64,000 bases of DNA from Isoetes taiwanensis (GCA_021234155.1 JAJEKV010000022.1:7905961-7969960), one strand, 5' to 3'. Shown: positions 1-12,224, counted from the first letter of the stretch. Numbers and translations are program-made. Notes: generated from the letters alone by a model not told the origin.

Positions 1-322
1 AACATGAGAAATACAGAGGGTAACTGTAACAGACTATGTGAATCCGGCTTGTTAAGTCGCTGGAACACTTATCTTGATTTTTTTTTAATTTATTTTGGGA
101 TTCTTAAGAAGGTTTTATATTTAGAGATTTAGTTAAAAGCTGTGTAGGAGATTTATGCGGTGGCATTGGGAGATGCTGGCAAGTGATAAGTGGAGGAGGT
201 CCTACCGATTAACTTTGGCCATAATTGCCATGACAGAGACAGCAGTTGCTACAGGATATCAGATAAGAACATGTTGAGTTGAATGCTGTGGAGGTATTAA
301 CGTATACCCTTAACGTAAAACA

Positions 323-1862
323 TTAGAATTTAGAATATGCAGATACAAAGGAATCAAGGTTAGTACGGGAAGCCTGCGCGATTGAGCAGATCTGCTGGAG
401 CTTTTTGACTCGGGCTCGCATTTCAAGTCCATCTTGGCCCATCAAGTACTTCACAAGGCGTTCAACTTTCTCCCTCAGAACAATTTCGTCTGGAGAATCC
501 AAAAATCTGGCACCAATGCCCCAGTCCTCGCATACAATTTTACAGTTGAGATTCTGCTCAGCAGCCCAAGGCCAGGCAAGCAAGGGAACTCCTTCACATA
601 CACTTTCAATGATAGAATTCCAGCCACAGTGGCTCAAAAATCCTCCCACAGCAGAATGAGCAAGGACTTTGGTCTGGGGAGCCCAGGGAATGACCCGGCC
701 GCGGTCCGCGGTCCGGAGGCAGAAACTCTTATAGATCTCTTCAGAGGCACCAGATATGAGCTGGGGTCTGATCACCCACAAAAATGGAACTGTGCTTGCT
801 TCCAAGCCAGCAGCCAGCTCCTGGAACTGCTCCAGGCTTAAAGTTGCTATGCTTCCAAATGATATGTATATCACAGACTCTGGCTTCTGTGTATCCAGCC
901 ATTCCAGACACCCTTCATCCTCTGGCCTCAGACTCATCCCATATTTTCCGTCCTCTTGCTTCTCACAGAGTAGCGGCCCGATCGGAAGGAAATTTTTCCC
1001 CACTGCCCCTTGCATGAAGTCAAACACATCAGCTTCCAGATCATACACTGAATTCACTAGAACCCATGTGGCTTTTGTGAATGAAGATGGCCTCTCAGTG
1101 CACATTTCAATCCAGCCTTGCTCCGGTACGTGAAGATACCATGGCAGATCTGCTACTCTTAATGGCTGTAATCCTTCTAGCTTTACATCCCCTGAAAAAC
1201 AAAATAGTTAATTACATACATACATACATATTACATATTAGTTAAGGATATGTATGTAATCATATCCTTACATACATACTACATATTTGTGAAGTCGTGA
1301 AATAGTCCATTACAGTAAACTAGGGTAGCATGTTCTTACTCTGAGGTGGCACATTGCCGTCCTCTTGCATTGCTGGTATATGATACTCCACACACGCCCA
1401 TGTTGCACTTCCTGTATTGAAGATAACCCTATCAATCCCAAATTTATCTGCTATTTCTTGTGTCACCGGAAGCAAATAATCTGACAAAATTAAAGATACA
1501 GAAGAGCCCATATTCTTTATCAAATCCTCTAAGTTGTTCTGGAATGATCGATCTAAGGTACGGCCAAAAAATGCCTCCAAATTGGCCATGACATGTGCAT
1601 CGCAACCTGTCGAAATTGGTCTCCATTCGAAGGGAATTGATGCCAGACGAATATCTACATCTGGTTGAGGAGACCAGTGCTCCTGCATATTTTCATGGAT
1701 GCTATCTATGTTGGCTAACGTGATAATGAAGCCACGTTTTGCTAGCCACTTACAAAGCTGCATCATGGGATTAATATGCCCTTGAGCAGGAAATGGGATT
1801 GCTAGAATGTGGCATCTCTTCTCAAGCTCCATGATGGTCTTGGGTATGAGGTTGTGTTCCAA
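323..1862 (-). CDS. UDP-glycosyltransferase (plant family 1), two exons
   Basis: The enzyme transfers a sugar from a UDP-sugar to a small acceptor such as a phenolic or hormone and is normally cytosolic. Exon 1 is 1862-1340 and exon 2 is 1191-323. The intron has a GTAAGA donor at 1339 and a TTTTTCAG acceptor ending at 1192; the split codon is AGG, phase 1. The joined product is 463 residues, usual for the family, with no internal stop. The N-terminal acceptor domain has the FPAQGHINP motif with the likely catalytic His29 and an LILSD motif giving the partner Asp128. The 44-residue PSPG box is at about 344-387, from WAPQ through HCGWNS to a final Gln; a terminal Gln usually goes with UDP-glucose. 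A second Met at residue 11 could be the real start. The acceptor cannot be read from sequence. This is the only clearly intact cellular gene in the window. Confidence 0.93.
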
Positions 1863-3626
1863 AGCATGTAGTTTTAAAGCATATTGTAAGGTCCTGATTT
1901 ATCCACGCATGTGAGGCTAGTAGCAATCCCAATATTCCATTGATTTTTTTTTATGCCCCCCATCTGAATAATACAAACATTCGTTTTTCATACACTGCCC
2001 TTTCAAAGTCTTGACAATTGTGTATTTCACAAGCCTTGCCCATGTGTAACTCTTAGAAAGCTTAACGAATATTCTTATGATGATTGAATATTTTTCTTCT
2101 ATAAGTGAACATCAAACCTCCAAGTGTTTCTGTTCAGATATTTGAAACTATTCTACGTAACATAGTATGAATTACGAATACAATTTCATAATGCAACAGT
2201 TTTTATTTTTATTTATTTTTATTTTTTAGCACGTTTGCACAAACGAGGGTAGAGACTTTCGAACAATTTAAGGCTATCCACGTTGCAGCCAGTTGGGATT
2301 ATTGTGCACGTGGAAAGCCTTGTAGTCGCTCGATTTCATCTATGGTCGACAAAAAAACTTCGAAATTCCAGCATGTCCGTCCATCGGTTGCGTTGGAAGT
2401 TATGGCAGGGCTAGAGAATTCGATTTGGCAACGAATGTCATGGGGCGGTATGCTCCCCTGCCTTCCATGATTATAGAAATGGAGTTTAAATCCGAGGCGC
2501 GAGTTTGATGGATTTTGTCACTGTTTTCTCCTCCAGCTCGGACTTATTGTACCTCAAGTAAACGGATGCCCGGCGTGTTGCAGACATATCGCTCTAGAGG
2601 ATCTAAAGTGGCCATGGCTGGAGCTGAAACTAGTAGAAGATTCTGAGAATAGGCAGCAAAGTAAAACAATACTTGCTGGCGCAGGATACTTAGAGCGGCA
2701 TCATTTTCAAATGACGCTTCATCATTATGGTTTTAGGGTTCAGCCGAATTGAGAAGTTCTGGACTATAGTTGCAAGGAAGAGGTAAACTTGAAAGAACTA
2801 GCAACAATTTCGTGGATGAGAATCTGAGTTTTCAGAGTGCAATATACACGATTCACATACAGAAGTCATTTGAATTAGGATCCCTTTTTATCGGAGAAAG
2901 TGTGTCAAGAGGCCAAATATGAAAAGGCACCCAAGTTTATCATGTTCATGATCACATTGTTCAACATATTTCAGTGCACTTTCCTTGAGTGTAAACCTAG
3001 TATATGCTAAGAAAGGACTGATTCTGGACTGGTAGATTGGTGTCCTGTTTGAGGGTCTTTTTCTGCATTATTCCTATAGCAATTGGTTGCTTCGCTGATC
3101 CACAATGCTGAGCCTGTGACATTGATGGGGAGGCATTAGTCCGTGCACTTGACACTGGAGTTGTTGCACAGGTATTACATTTTGCTGCTTTGAACAAAGG
3201 CATAATATTTTATCCCTATTGACTGTTAATAAAATTCTCTTCTTGAAATACAGGCTGCATTAGAGTTTTTTTGGGTTCACTTATTGTCCCAAGCTCGATG
3301 CCAGCATGGAAATCGCGCGGCCAATGAGAATTCGGGGGGGTACAGGCTTTTCTTCATCCATGCCTCCCTTCCCATGCCGGTGTCGTCAAGATACAGGTTG
3401 CGATTATCCTTACCTACACCGCCTGGAGGTTCGGTGGGGAAGTAATAATTACAAATTATTCCATACGAATTACCGCCCAAATGTTGGGGTGTCTATAAGT
3501 ACCCCCTTCCTCAACGGCTCTTCTTTTCACGTCTCTCCATCCGGTTTGCTAATGCTTTCAATCCTTCTAGTTCTCATGAGCTCATCGATTGATTGTTTGA
3601 TCTAATTAATTTGCGGTTCATTTCGG
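1863..3626. other. Upstream/intergenic DNA of the UGT gene
   Basis: No convincing gene was seen. The first few hundred bases are the presumed promoter side of the UGT. There is a short T/A-rich tract near 2200-2230. ORFs at 2997-3203 and 3277-3480 on the minus strand have no recognisable domain. Confidence 0.5.
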
Positions 3627-4696
3627 ATGGCGATTACCTCATCCTACGGTGAGAACGATTTCAGGCTGCTTCAATATATTTCTTGGGAGCTTCGTGACAA
3701 TCCGACCGCCACTCAGAGGTCCTCATCGGGTGATCAAAGGCAGGAGAAATGTTATTTCAAGCCATTGGAAGGCTATTGTTGTCGGGTTCGAGGTGAGAGG
3801 GGAAGTATATATCAAGGTCAGACACCTATACACACCGACAGACATGAGAAAAGAAAAGATAAGATCTCGACGTAATTTCCCTGAGCTTCGTGCGAATTGT
3901 GAGTTTCATTATATCTGTGCTAATCCGTCATTCATTATATTTTGAAGAAATCAACTAATTGGGTTTCTGGTATCTCAGGGCTCTGTATTTCCGATGTGCT
4001 GGACCTGGAACCATCGAGTTCTATCACAAGCATCTTCCGTGCTTTCTATTATGATATTGGATCCTTGCTTTTTGAAGGTCAAATGTGAAGTGCATTACCG
4101 CTAGGAAAGGGGATTTGGTTCTTAAAATATGAGTATTATCCTCGGAAGGCAAAATTGTGGACTTACCATTGCCCCATTATCACGGCTTAGTTCCTGCCCA
4201 ATGGATTCCGTCTCTGTTTCTTGCCAAGCTGAAATTGTCACGAGAAATTTTCAGTGCTTTGAAGGAGAAAGGTGGAGTCTGTGGACACGTGAAAGTAAAT
4301 GTACCCATCGATATGTTTATTACCTTGTTTAAGAATGTCGAGAATGTCAAGAAGACTTCAAAAATGTTTACTGTAAGTGATTGTCAGTTGTTTCTGGATG
4401 ACATTTTATGTGATGAATGGTCATCCCGCCCACGCATGAAGGAGTTGAGAAGATACGGTCTGCGGGATAAAGAAAGAAAGCGTTCGAATCGGGTATTGTA
4501 TTCGAAGCAAACGGTTTACATTACCTTCAAATACGAGAAGATGGAGGGAAGTAAAAAGAAGGGAGCGGATGGGCGTGGGTTCCAAAGGAACAAGGCGATC
4601 TTTGATGGTACCCATTCGGTCATTGACATTGCTATCTTCAAAAGTGGTCAATTGTTTAAAACTTTAAAAAGTCGAAGAAGCATGGTCTTTATTTGA
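3627..4696 (+). pseudogene. Gene A of palindrome block: unknown protein, frameshifted
   Basis: I do not recognise this gene. An ATG at 3627 opens a reading frame that shifts to the frame of the 3649 ORF by about 3800. That frame reaches a GTGAGT donor at 3899; a CTCAG acceptor ends at 3978. The 80-bp candidate intron keeps the frame open (split codon TGG) into exon 2. Exon 2 runs to a TGA near 4093 and then, after a shift near 4130, continues as a lysine-rich frame of about 180 residues to the stop at 4694-4696. The C-terminal part contains PHYHGLVPAQW, then a lysine/arginine-rich stretch suggesting a nuclear or nucleic-acid-binding protein. The spacer after it carries the first palindrome cluster. 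It could be a decayed gene, or a live gene with assembly indels. Confidence 0.4.
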
Positions 4697-4920
4697 TGTA
4701 AGAATTATTTTGGAATCGAATGTGACTTAAACGTCTTCCATTTTTGGTAGATGGTGTCAAGGTAGGAAAAACGTAGGGAAGAATTGTATACAACAAAGCT
4801 CAGTATGCCTCTGTTGTACTTTCTTTAAGTGAAAACAGTTAAACAAATAAATAACAATGGTCTTACCGGGTTCAAATCCCGTGTTGTTTGCCAATAACTT
4901 ATATCCTTTTGCAAAGATAG

Positions 4921-5066
4921 CACCGTAGCCACCGTGCGAAAATATGTGGAGTTCGTGTAGTCGTGTTGTGTGTAGTTTCAAGACCGTGGCCACGGTGTAG
5001 TATGTTTTGCGCTTAACAAAAATTTGGCCTTCTTTTCGGAAAATGTCGCCCCGTGGGCTACGGTCT
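4921..5066. repeat. Palindrome cluster 1 (CACCGTGGCCACGGTG family)
   Basis: Three related copies lie within 150 bp: an imperfect copy at 4921-4940 followed by CGAAAATAT, a core ACCGTGGCCACGGT at 4983-4996, and a degenerate copy near 5049-5066. The same palindrome recurs at 39.7, 45.3, 59.5 and 61.2 kb, each time in a gene spacer. Here it lies between genes A and B. Confidence 0.75.
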
Positions 5067-5192
5067 AATATACTGATTGTTGTCTTTGTGGTTTATATTT
5101 GTTTCGCGACCGCCCGGGTGCGGCGACATATATTCGTGAGGACACTTAAGACATTTTAGTTTTAAGGCCGTCACCGCAGCACTTACTTTTAA

Positions 5193-5367
5193 AGCGTCAG
5201 GTTTTTTATTGCACTAAAGAAGGCGCTACAATTCCTCAATGTCAAACGGCGGTCGGAGAAAGCTTGGGAACGCCTCGGGCATGGTATGACCAGATCGTCG
5301 ATCCCGGAAGAAGCGAGTATCACCGTCACACCCGGATGAGTTCGCCAACGACACGAAAACCGGTAGA
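5193..5367 (+). pseudogene. Gene B of palindrome block, 5' portion, interrupted by the gypsy element
   Basis: From 5193 the plus strand is open and reads FIALKKALQFLNVKRRSEKA, followed by about 25 more coherent residues. It reaches the target site GTAGA at 5363-5367, where the LTR retrotransposon begins. The reading resumes after the matching GTAGA at 38250-38254. Two one-base shifts just before the insertion are needed to keep a coherent frame (one near 5336, one at 5360-5363). No ATG is visible in this piece, so an upstream exon may be missing; CGTCAG at 5195-5200 could be an acceptor. Function unknown. Confidence 0.45.
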
Positions 5368-6956
5368 TGTGACGTTCCATGTAGTTATACGGTCTACGTC
5401 ATGTATTTGTACGTGACACGTACAAATACAAGCACGTCACCACGCTACCATGGGGGTATGGGAACTTAATTGCAACCTAGGGGGTTACCTTAAAAAGGAT
5501 TAAATTAGCTATGCTAATTTAACACATTAATAATAATAACCTATAACCTAGGAAATTAGGCTAATTACCATTTGGGAAGGCGCCACACCCTAATCGATTG
5601 GGCAAAGATGGTGGATGCCAACTTGACCCCCTATCCCCAGGATTGACTCACGAAGATCGACCAAGGAAGGCCAGAGCTGAGCGCCATCATACACTGCGCA
5701 GAGAATCACCATAACGATGTCCTCCACGTGAAGTAACAAATGAATTCTCAACTCCCAAAAGATGGAGGCCCCATGGAAACGAGTCCAAATTGGTAGGTGG
5801 TTATGTGGATTCTAGATAACGCTTGGTTGTGTCCGTTTCTCTGTTCTCTTTGTGATTCAATCATAGAAACTAACCCTTGATTGTACAAGCAAGTTCTCTT
5901 TATATTCAATTCTCGATTTCTACTCGAAAGGATGGATTGTTAATTCTTTGTTAATCGACTCAAAGCGAGGGGATTACGGGGTAGAGACCTCCGAGCCGTG
6001 TATTGTAGTATGCTCCTAGAAAGCGCCAGAGAGTCCTATTAAATGCGGCCTCGTGCACAAGAACCCACCGGGACCTAGATGCTATGGTGCGGCTTAGCAC
6101 CGCACAAAGGAACACAAGGTGACATGAGGGGTGGGGTCTTGCATGAGCATACAAGGCTCCCCGAGACTCCTATAGTGGGCTAGGCCTGATGGCCTGGTCC
6201 ACGTGTGAGGGCGGGTATGGGTCCGACACTCCACGGGTGTAGAGGTGTGATCCGGTATGGAGCACCTTGCACTTTGAGTAGATTTAGGGTGAGTAAGTCC
6301 GCACGGATGCGGGGTCGCCGATGCGGCACGTATTCTCTAGCTCACCCATGGAACCACCGTGATTACGGAAGGGGGCGCCTCCCCGACCTGCCTCATCGGA
6401 CCAGGCGTCATGAACCTGGAGTAGGCTCAGAGGGTGATGCCCTGAGTTTGCGTCTCCCGAAGGCTATAGCGAAGCCATAGCATGAATTGACCCATCTGCA
6501 AAGTGTGCACGTGGAGGGCGGATGGAGTGGACAACCCTAGCCAATGTTCTATGCCGATAACGCCATGCCATGACTTCGGTCTGCTGATCTCTTGAGGCCC
6601 AAAATTGTCGGTCGATCCTCACGGAGTCCGAGCGGGGTAGAACCCGGGTTTTGGGTGTTTTCTTAGGATTAGATGCATATTCTAGGCCGTTGGTATATTA
6701 GATGGATCGCCACCCTTCGTGGTGGTTATTTATGTATATTCATCTTTGTGTGCTAACCCTTGTATTCATGCTTCCGCGGCGTAGGAGTCCCATTGAAGGC
6801 GTGGGCGAATGACCCCTTCGTGTCCTTCTTTGGGCCTCATTTCATAGATGGCCCGAAATAGGCGGGAGGCCCCGCTCATGGTGAGATGATTGCCATGGGA
6901 GGGGAAAGTCCGTATGTATACGTCCCCAGGGTCGTATATATTACGGGAGCATCACA
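5368..6956 (+). repeat. Gypsy 5' LTR
   Basis: The LTR starts TGTGACG and ends ATCACA, forming a short terminal inverted repeat with the 3' LTR consensus CGTCACA. It matches 36646-38249 along its whole length. Differences are mostly clustered short indels rather than single-base changes, for example around 5583-5625 and 6195-6240. Confidence 0.92.
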
Positions 6957-6972
6957 AAGGGTATCGAGCCGT
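6957..6972 (+). other. Gypsy primer-binding site, degenerate
   Basis: Directly after the 5' LTR lies GGGTATCGAGCC. It resembles the initiator-tRNA-Met complement TGGTATCAGAGCC with one A missing and the first T changed. This is the expected position for minus-strand priming. Confidence 0.6.
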
Positions 6973-7740
6973 GATTTTGGTTGTTCAAATCATAGCATCG
7001 CCAAACACTAACTTCGTAAGCACGGTAGTTAGGAGGAGGCTAAGTCAATGTGTCGTTAGTTCTCTTTGTTGTTTGGCTTGGTGTTAGGTTAAGTTAAGAA
7101 ATTGTAGCTTTGAAGTGGAGGGGCCAAGATTGGAGGCCTAGCAGGTGCCAGTGGGTAGCTCAAATGACGAAGATGATGGTTCCATTGGATCGGGCGTACT
7201 TGAATTACCCTAGAACAGTCAACTCTAGGCGAAAAATGGTCAAGGGCAGGCCCAAAAACGAACTCGGGCGCCGCTTGCCTTTTGTCGCTTTGCAGTCAAG
7301 ATCGAAGCGCCCGAAATGCTGTCGGCGCCCGACCCGTCAGACTCGAGTCAACGCTGGACCCGCCAGTCAACTCGAGCGCCCGCTTGCATTTCGGCGGCCT
7401 TAATCGAGGCATGAAGCCCGTATAATGCCATCGGCGCCCGACCGTATGTTGCGCGTATTTCCGCCGTATATTTTTTTTTTAATAATAAAATTTCGAAGTA
7501 ATAAGGAAAAAATTTTAAAAATTTTAAAAGTTAAGTGGCCGTTTAACAAACCATTTCTTGTCATTTGCTTTTGCTTCCGCGCCTCCAACCGCCTGAGCCG
7601 CCCTCCGCCATCGCCACCAGACCGGACCTTGCTCTGCAGCCCTTGTGCCTTGTGCATCTTAAGCCCCCCTTTGCCATCCTCTTACACGCCGCCACTCACT
7701 ACCATATGGCCATTACCAAGAGCGCCCGGATCCATCCACC
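6973..7740. other. Leader between PBS and the H3-like gene
   Basis: GC-rich DNA with many CGCCCG motifs (7260-7440), then a short AT-rich stretch with a T-run near 7472-7481. Small ORFs here have no recognisable domain. The last part, rich in CCGCC, may be a 5' leader of the gene starting at 7741. Confidence 0.4.
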
Positions 7741-8934
7741 ATGAGCATCGTGGAGATCTACGCCATGATTGCCGAGCACATGGCTACTTGACCCGACCCT
7801 CATCGACATCTTGTTGGATGAGCTGGTCAACAATTTGAGAACAACGATAGAATTCCATATCCTATCTATCACTTCTCGAGCCATTCCTCATCCTACTGAA
7901 CGTCGCCGACTCCCATATACCATTGTTGAGCAACAGCGATATGGTGATGATGCTCATCAAATTTTATCCTCCCGACGGGAAGGCCATGCGGAGGAGGAAG
8001 ATGTCGGGCCGGAGGCCGACCGTATCGGGGGTTTGGCCGGGAGGGGCGACCACCGGGAGAGATTGAGCGGGCTGATCTGACAGCCGGGTAGGGAGTACCC
8101 AGGTACCTGGGGGCGGCTTTGCCGTTATTGATGGCGCAGCATTGAGGTTCCCCATACCGGGGCATGAGGGTTCCAACAGCTTTGTATGGGGAGAAATCCC
8201 CGATATCAAAGATAGACTATCCGACAACTATTCGGGATAGATATGAGTCTCATGGCCACCCGGTACCACATCAACTTAATCGCCGTGCGCACCAACTTTT
8301 GCTCGATCCAAGAAGATCCGAGGAGAGCCTCGGGGAGCGGAGAAGATTGAGCAAGATGAGCGGGACCGGCAAGACCAGCCGGGACCAAGAAGAGGGAGGT
8401 GCATCCGGAGTGGGCGGACCCAAACCGACGATCGTAATCGCTTAAGCACCGGAGGAAGGGTGTCGCCCATAAGTCCTACGTCAATATAAGGAGAAGTTAA
8501 GGGACTGTGGGGCTTTTGGGAAGAAGACCAGCTCCGACCCAGGAGGCAGCTAGCGGGTTGACAACGTCCGACCCGATTCTTTGGGGCTAAGACGGTGCCA
8601 ACACCGTCGGGGTTACCACCGTCAAGCCCGGCACGCTGAAGCCTCCTCACCTTCTCGAGGCCAGATCGCGGCATTGGGGAGATCCGCCAAATTTCAGAAG
8701 TCCACGGACCTTTCGTCCGAGGAAGCTACCTTTTTCGAGGCTGGTACGGAGATCGCCGCCAATTCAAGACCGATCTCCGTTTCGGACCTTTGCAATTTTA
8801 CCCAAGAGGTCACTGAAGCCTACTTGGTGGCACTTTTTGGTGACGCCAACCTTTGCGCTATCCACGCAAAGAGGGTCACCATAATGCCTAAGGATCTAGC
8901 CCTCGCCCGTAGGATACGGGGGGAGCAACCTTAG
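7741..8934 (+). pseudogene. Histone H3-like gene with long N-terminal extension, frameshifted
   Basis: The C-terminal part is unmistakably histone H3. In-frame residues end [20 protein letters not shown] followed by IRGEQP and a stop at 8932-8934. Upstream, in shifted frames, are KFQKSTDL (8689-8712), LPFSRLVR (8726-8749) and FKTDLRF (8763-8783), matching the H3 alphaN, alpha1 and loop-1 segments in order. [11 protein letters not shown] corresponds to alpha2. Loop 1 has the canonical-H3 form rather than the longer one usual in CENH3. At least two or three small indels fall in the alpha1 region. An ATG in good context (CCACCATGA) at 7741 begins an unrecognised extension of about 270 codons, also frameshifted, with a charged linker before the H3 part; whether it is truly fused is inference. 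Canonical H3 has only about 136 residues. The gene lies between the gypsy 5' LTR and gag. Confidence 0.8.
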
Positions 8935-8984
8935 CCTACTTGCGGGGATCCGCATTTGTACATATTTTTTTTTTTGTAATATTT

Positions 8985-8990
8985 AATAAA
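8985..8990 (+). terminator. Possible poly(A) signal after the H3-like gene
   Basis: AATAAA lies about 50 bases after the H3-like stop, following a T-rich tract at 8965-8976. It suggests that the gene had its own 3' end rather than depending on the retrotransposon transcript. Confidence 0.4.
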
Positions 8991-9048
8991 GAGGCTTTTA
9001 TTTTGAATTAAAAGTTTAATGGTTTTTATGTTAAATTTAAAATAAAAT

Positions 9049-9085
9049 GCTGACGTCAGCTTTAATAAAAGGGTTTAAAAGGGGA
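9049..9085 (+). promoter_or_regulatory. Possible promoter: CRE-type palindrome and TATA-like box
   Basis: GCTGACGTCAGC at 9049-9060 is a perfect 12-bp palindrome containing TGACGTCA, a bZIP-type site. A TTTAAAAGG box follows at about 9074. The ATG at 9137 (GCGCCATGG) comes about 60 bases later, a typical promoter-leader-start arrangement. Confidence 0.45.
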
Positions 9086-9136
9086 CTGTAAGGTTATTTT
9101 AAACGCTTCTTTTCCTCTCTCCTCCCTTCTAGCGCC

Positions 9137-10555
9137 ATGGCCGCCGCCGACCTAGCCGCCTGGTACCATGATGGAGAGAAATGGGATCCACAGGTTCCCT
9201 TCGACCTGCTGCAGCCTTTGCTATGCCAACGCATAGACCTCCTTGCCAATATGCAGCGGCATCCGGACTACGCCGGATTCCTTGACTTTTACATGGAGGA
9301 AATGCTTCCTCTGTGTATTCCTCTGGGGGATCCTCCCCACTTGTATTTGGAGCGAGAGATAGTTCGGCAGATGTTAGGCGGGGACACACATGCTTATGAC
9401 GTCCTGAAGGGGAAACTCCGATGGGGTAAACACCGCCAAAGGTCCAAAGATCGTGGGCGCAGATATCCGGAAGCTACTTTTGCCCCAGCCATCCTCATGG
9501 ACCAATACGTTGAGGATGAGACCTTGCCAAGAGAGGAGGGCAAACCGCCGAATAATACTCGAGGGGGGATGACGAGCATATAGGAATGGGCGACTTTGCC
9601 CGCTGGAAAGAGCTAGCGAGGAGGAGCTACCACCGCGCTCGTGACCAATCTATAGGCTTGTCGGGGTTAGACGGCCTTCCGGTTATTTATCACCAAGGGC
9701 GGAATACCTTCTCTTGGATGATATTATCCGGGCGTATCACATGGTGGCGGATTTATGGCGCAAAGCGCAAAGACCATGTACTTTTACGAAGCTTGCGGAG
9801 TATTGTATGGATGATTTCATCGACTTCACTTCTACCGAAGCTTCCTCCGGTGCACCACCGCCAGTTCCGTGTCGAGGAGACCCTAGAGCCTACGGAGACT
9901 CTATTACGTCTTAGCGACTTCGTGATGCAGAACCAGCCAAGAACCCGCACGGATGCCTTCCGCGGCTATGGGACCTCACGCCCCAAACATTAATATGGTT
10001 GAGGTTCCCTCCACTTCGGATGATGAGGGTGAAGATTTATATCATAACCCTGCGCACAAGAAGGAGGAGAGCAACAGAGCTCAAGGAGGAAGAAGTCCCC
10101 ATGGACTTGGATAAGGAAGTGGCAACATCCGAGACTTCGCCAAGGGAAAGTCTTTGGGTAACCACCTTACACGTTTCTTCTTGTCGGCCTTCAAATACGG
10201 ACAAGTCCTCTTCATAGCCCGGGATCTAGGGCCAGAGGCTGAAGCTTCATGGTGGGCCCTCCGTGCACTCTCTACACTGGCCGGCCACAAGAAGCTCCCC
10301 TATCGTACGTTTACTTATGTACTCGTACGACGGGATCTTGCCCTGACGGCCTTGGGTCAGGATATTGCGCCTTGGATGGGAATGAAGCTCCTCACGGCAG
10401 CCCCATTGGCCGTTGCTTATCCACCAGAGGTTGCCTCTGTTGCGGCTGCCACAAGAGACCCCAGGGTTTACTCTTCTGACACCGACCACCTCCACCACCT
10501 CCTAGGGCTAAGGATAAAGAGGCAGGGCCTAGTTCCTAGACTAATTTTGCTATGA
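9137..10555 (+). pseudogene. Unknown GC-rich cargo gene downstream of the H3-like gene
   Basis: The first frame, 9137-9583, begins MAAADLAAWYHDGEKW and contains LYLEREIVRQML. After the stop the coding character continues in other frames: MDDIIRAYHMVADLWRKAQR from 9714, an acidic stretch near 10010-10110, then RDLGPEAEASWWALRALSTL from about 10220 to a stop at 10553-10555. The total coding length would be roughly 470 codons with several frameshifts. I do not recognise the family, and it is not gag, pol or a histone. Its own promoter-like sequence and strong start context suggest an independently transcribed gene carried with the H3-like gene. It could be a captured host gene, or a remnant of a different element into which the retrotransposon inserted. 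Confidence 0.45.
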
Positions 10556-12166
10556 AAAATGTATCCTATATTATAATGTTATCCGGTGTTGAATCACGCC
10601 CTAAATCGGGCGGCTAGGATTTGAACACTCCATTCTATGGTTGAGATTTAATGTGGCGGCGTTTAGGGCTATGGCATCGGACGACCTTTCCAGAAAGCAG
10701 TGGGCGACCATCTGTATCGACAAGGCAGACCAACGACACAATATCCTTAGAAGGAGCTTTGACTCAATTTGAGTTACGGTAGCAAACCGTTTATGAAGGA
10801 AAAACATATCAATAATCATAATTTGGTCTCTGCTTCTTATGCCTCTGCAGATGATAGCAACTAAAGAATCTTTGGTTTCGTAAGCTCCGGGCGATCGTCT
10901 ATGTTGTTCCGGATGCTTCAACTTCACGGCAAATGCGTCTATCTTTGTTTGATGCTTCAACTACTGCATGGTTACAGAAGCTATGAGTAGGATACCCAGG
11001 TGCGTAGTTATGAATTTTGAGTTTGAATATGCAAAGGCTGGCATTAGGTAGTATATCCCTTGCTATGATTGGCAGTAGGTAGTAGCCCTTGACCTCAATT
11101 CAACAAGACTTTTAAGATATGGCAGCATTTTCTTGGATTGGGAACAATGTTGGCCTTGGATACAAATTGAAAACCTCAAGACTTTAAGCTAAAACACATG
11201 AAGCAAGAAAGCTTACTCTGGAGTTGCAAATTATTTTCTAAACGCAACAAATATGGGGCCGATTTTGTGCATTTAGGCTTGCTTATCCTTGCCTGATGGG
11301 ATAAAGGGAGGAGTGGGATATTAGATTGTGTGGAATTCATGGGGTGGCGATGGGGAGAAAAGGGGGTATATAAGGATGAAGCGTGGAGGCGTGTCCGAAG
11401 GCCGGGTTGTATGGAATTAATACGTATGCGTTCATATCCCATTTATGTTATTGCATAGGTAGACTTGATCAATGCACTTGACCTTTTCTATGATGATCAC
11501 TGCACCTACCATGCAGAGGTGCCGCAAAGGGGCAGCTTCCGTTGGACACTGTAAACAAGCCTAGAAGTAAGGTGCTTCCCATTTCTTTCAAAGTTTGCAT
11601 CATCCAAAGGTATGGACGAAAGAGCAGGCAGTCCAAGGTATTCACATTTTTCGTTAGTATCATGGTATTCAATTTTGTACTTCAAAGCTTTCCTAAACAG
11701 CCATTGGATCTGGCAGCTTTTTGGGTTTTAAGATCTGGGTTCCTTCAGTTAATTCACAGAATACAGTCTCTCCCTTCATCCTGAATACAGAATGTTCAAA
11801 AAAGTGAAGCATATGGATAACGAGATTTCTCACTATGAAAGATTGAGATATGTTTTTAGGCTGTCTAGGACTATTTATAACAATCCATATTCACCGCTTT
11901 TATGATATCACTTATGTTCTAAATGCTGCATGTATTCTGATTTGCATAATTGTTTCTTTTCTATTGTCTTGGATTGGCTAGAGAGTATATATTGGTTCTT
12001 GCACCAGAGGGAAGACATAAGGTTTTCTGGCAGCTGCAAAGCTTCTATATTCTATGGTGTGTCTTCAGACCAATCGTTTTGTACTTTCTTCATTCATTAC
12101 AAGATGTGCATTATTTGTTTTGATGCAGGCATTTCAAGGCCCTTTCAAGGAAGTCTCTAAAGTTGT

Positions 12167-12224
12167 GTAAATGCACACGAGATGTCAATCTCAATGTAAA
12201 TGCACACGAGATGTCAATCTCAAT
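12167..12224. repeat. Two tandem 29-bp units
   Basis: A 29-bp unit beginning GTAAATGCACACGAGATG occurs twice head to tail with no visible difference. Confidence 0.85.

Noticed and set aside
4869-4890. GGGTTCAAATCCCG, a tRNA T-arm / pol III B-box look-alike
   Set aside because: No A-box, anticodon arm or matching acceptor stem could be found upstream, so no tRNA or SINE is claimed.
7741-8934. Calling the H3-like gene a centromeric CENH3
   Set aside because: Loop 1 reads FKTDLRF as in canonical H3 and alpha2 has no CENH3-type insertion.
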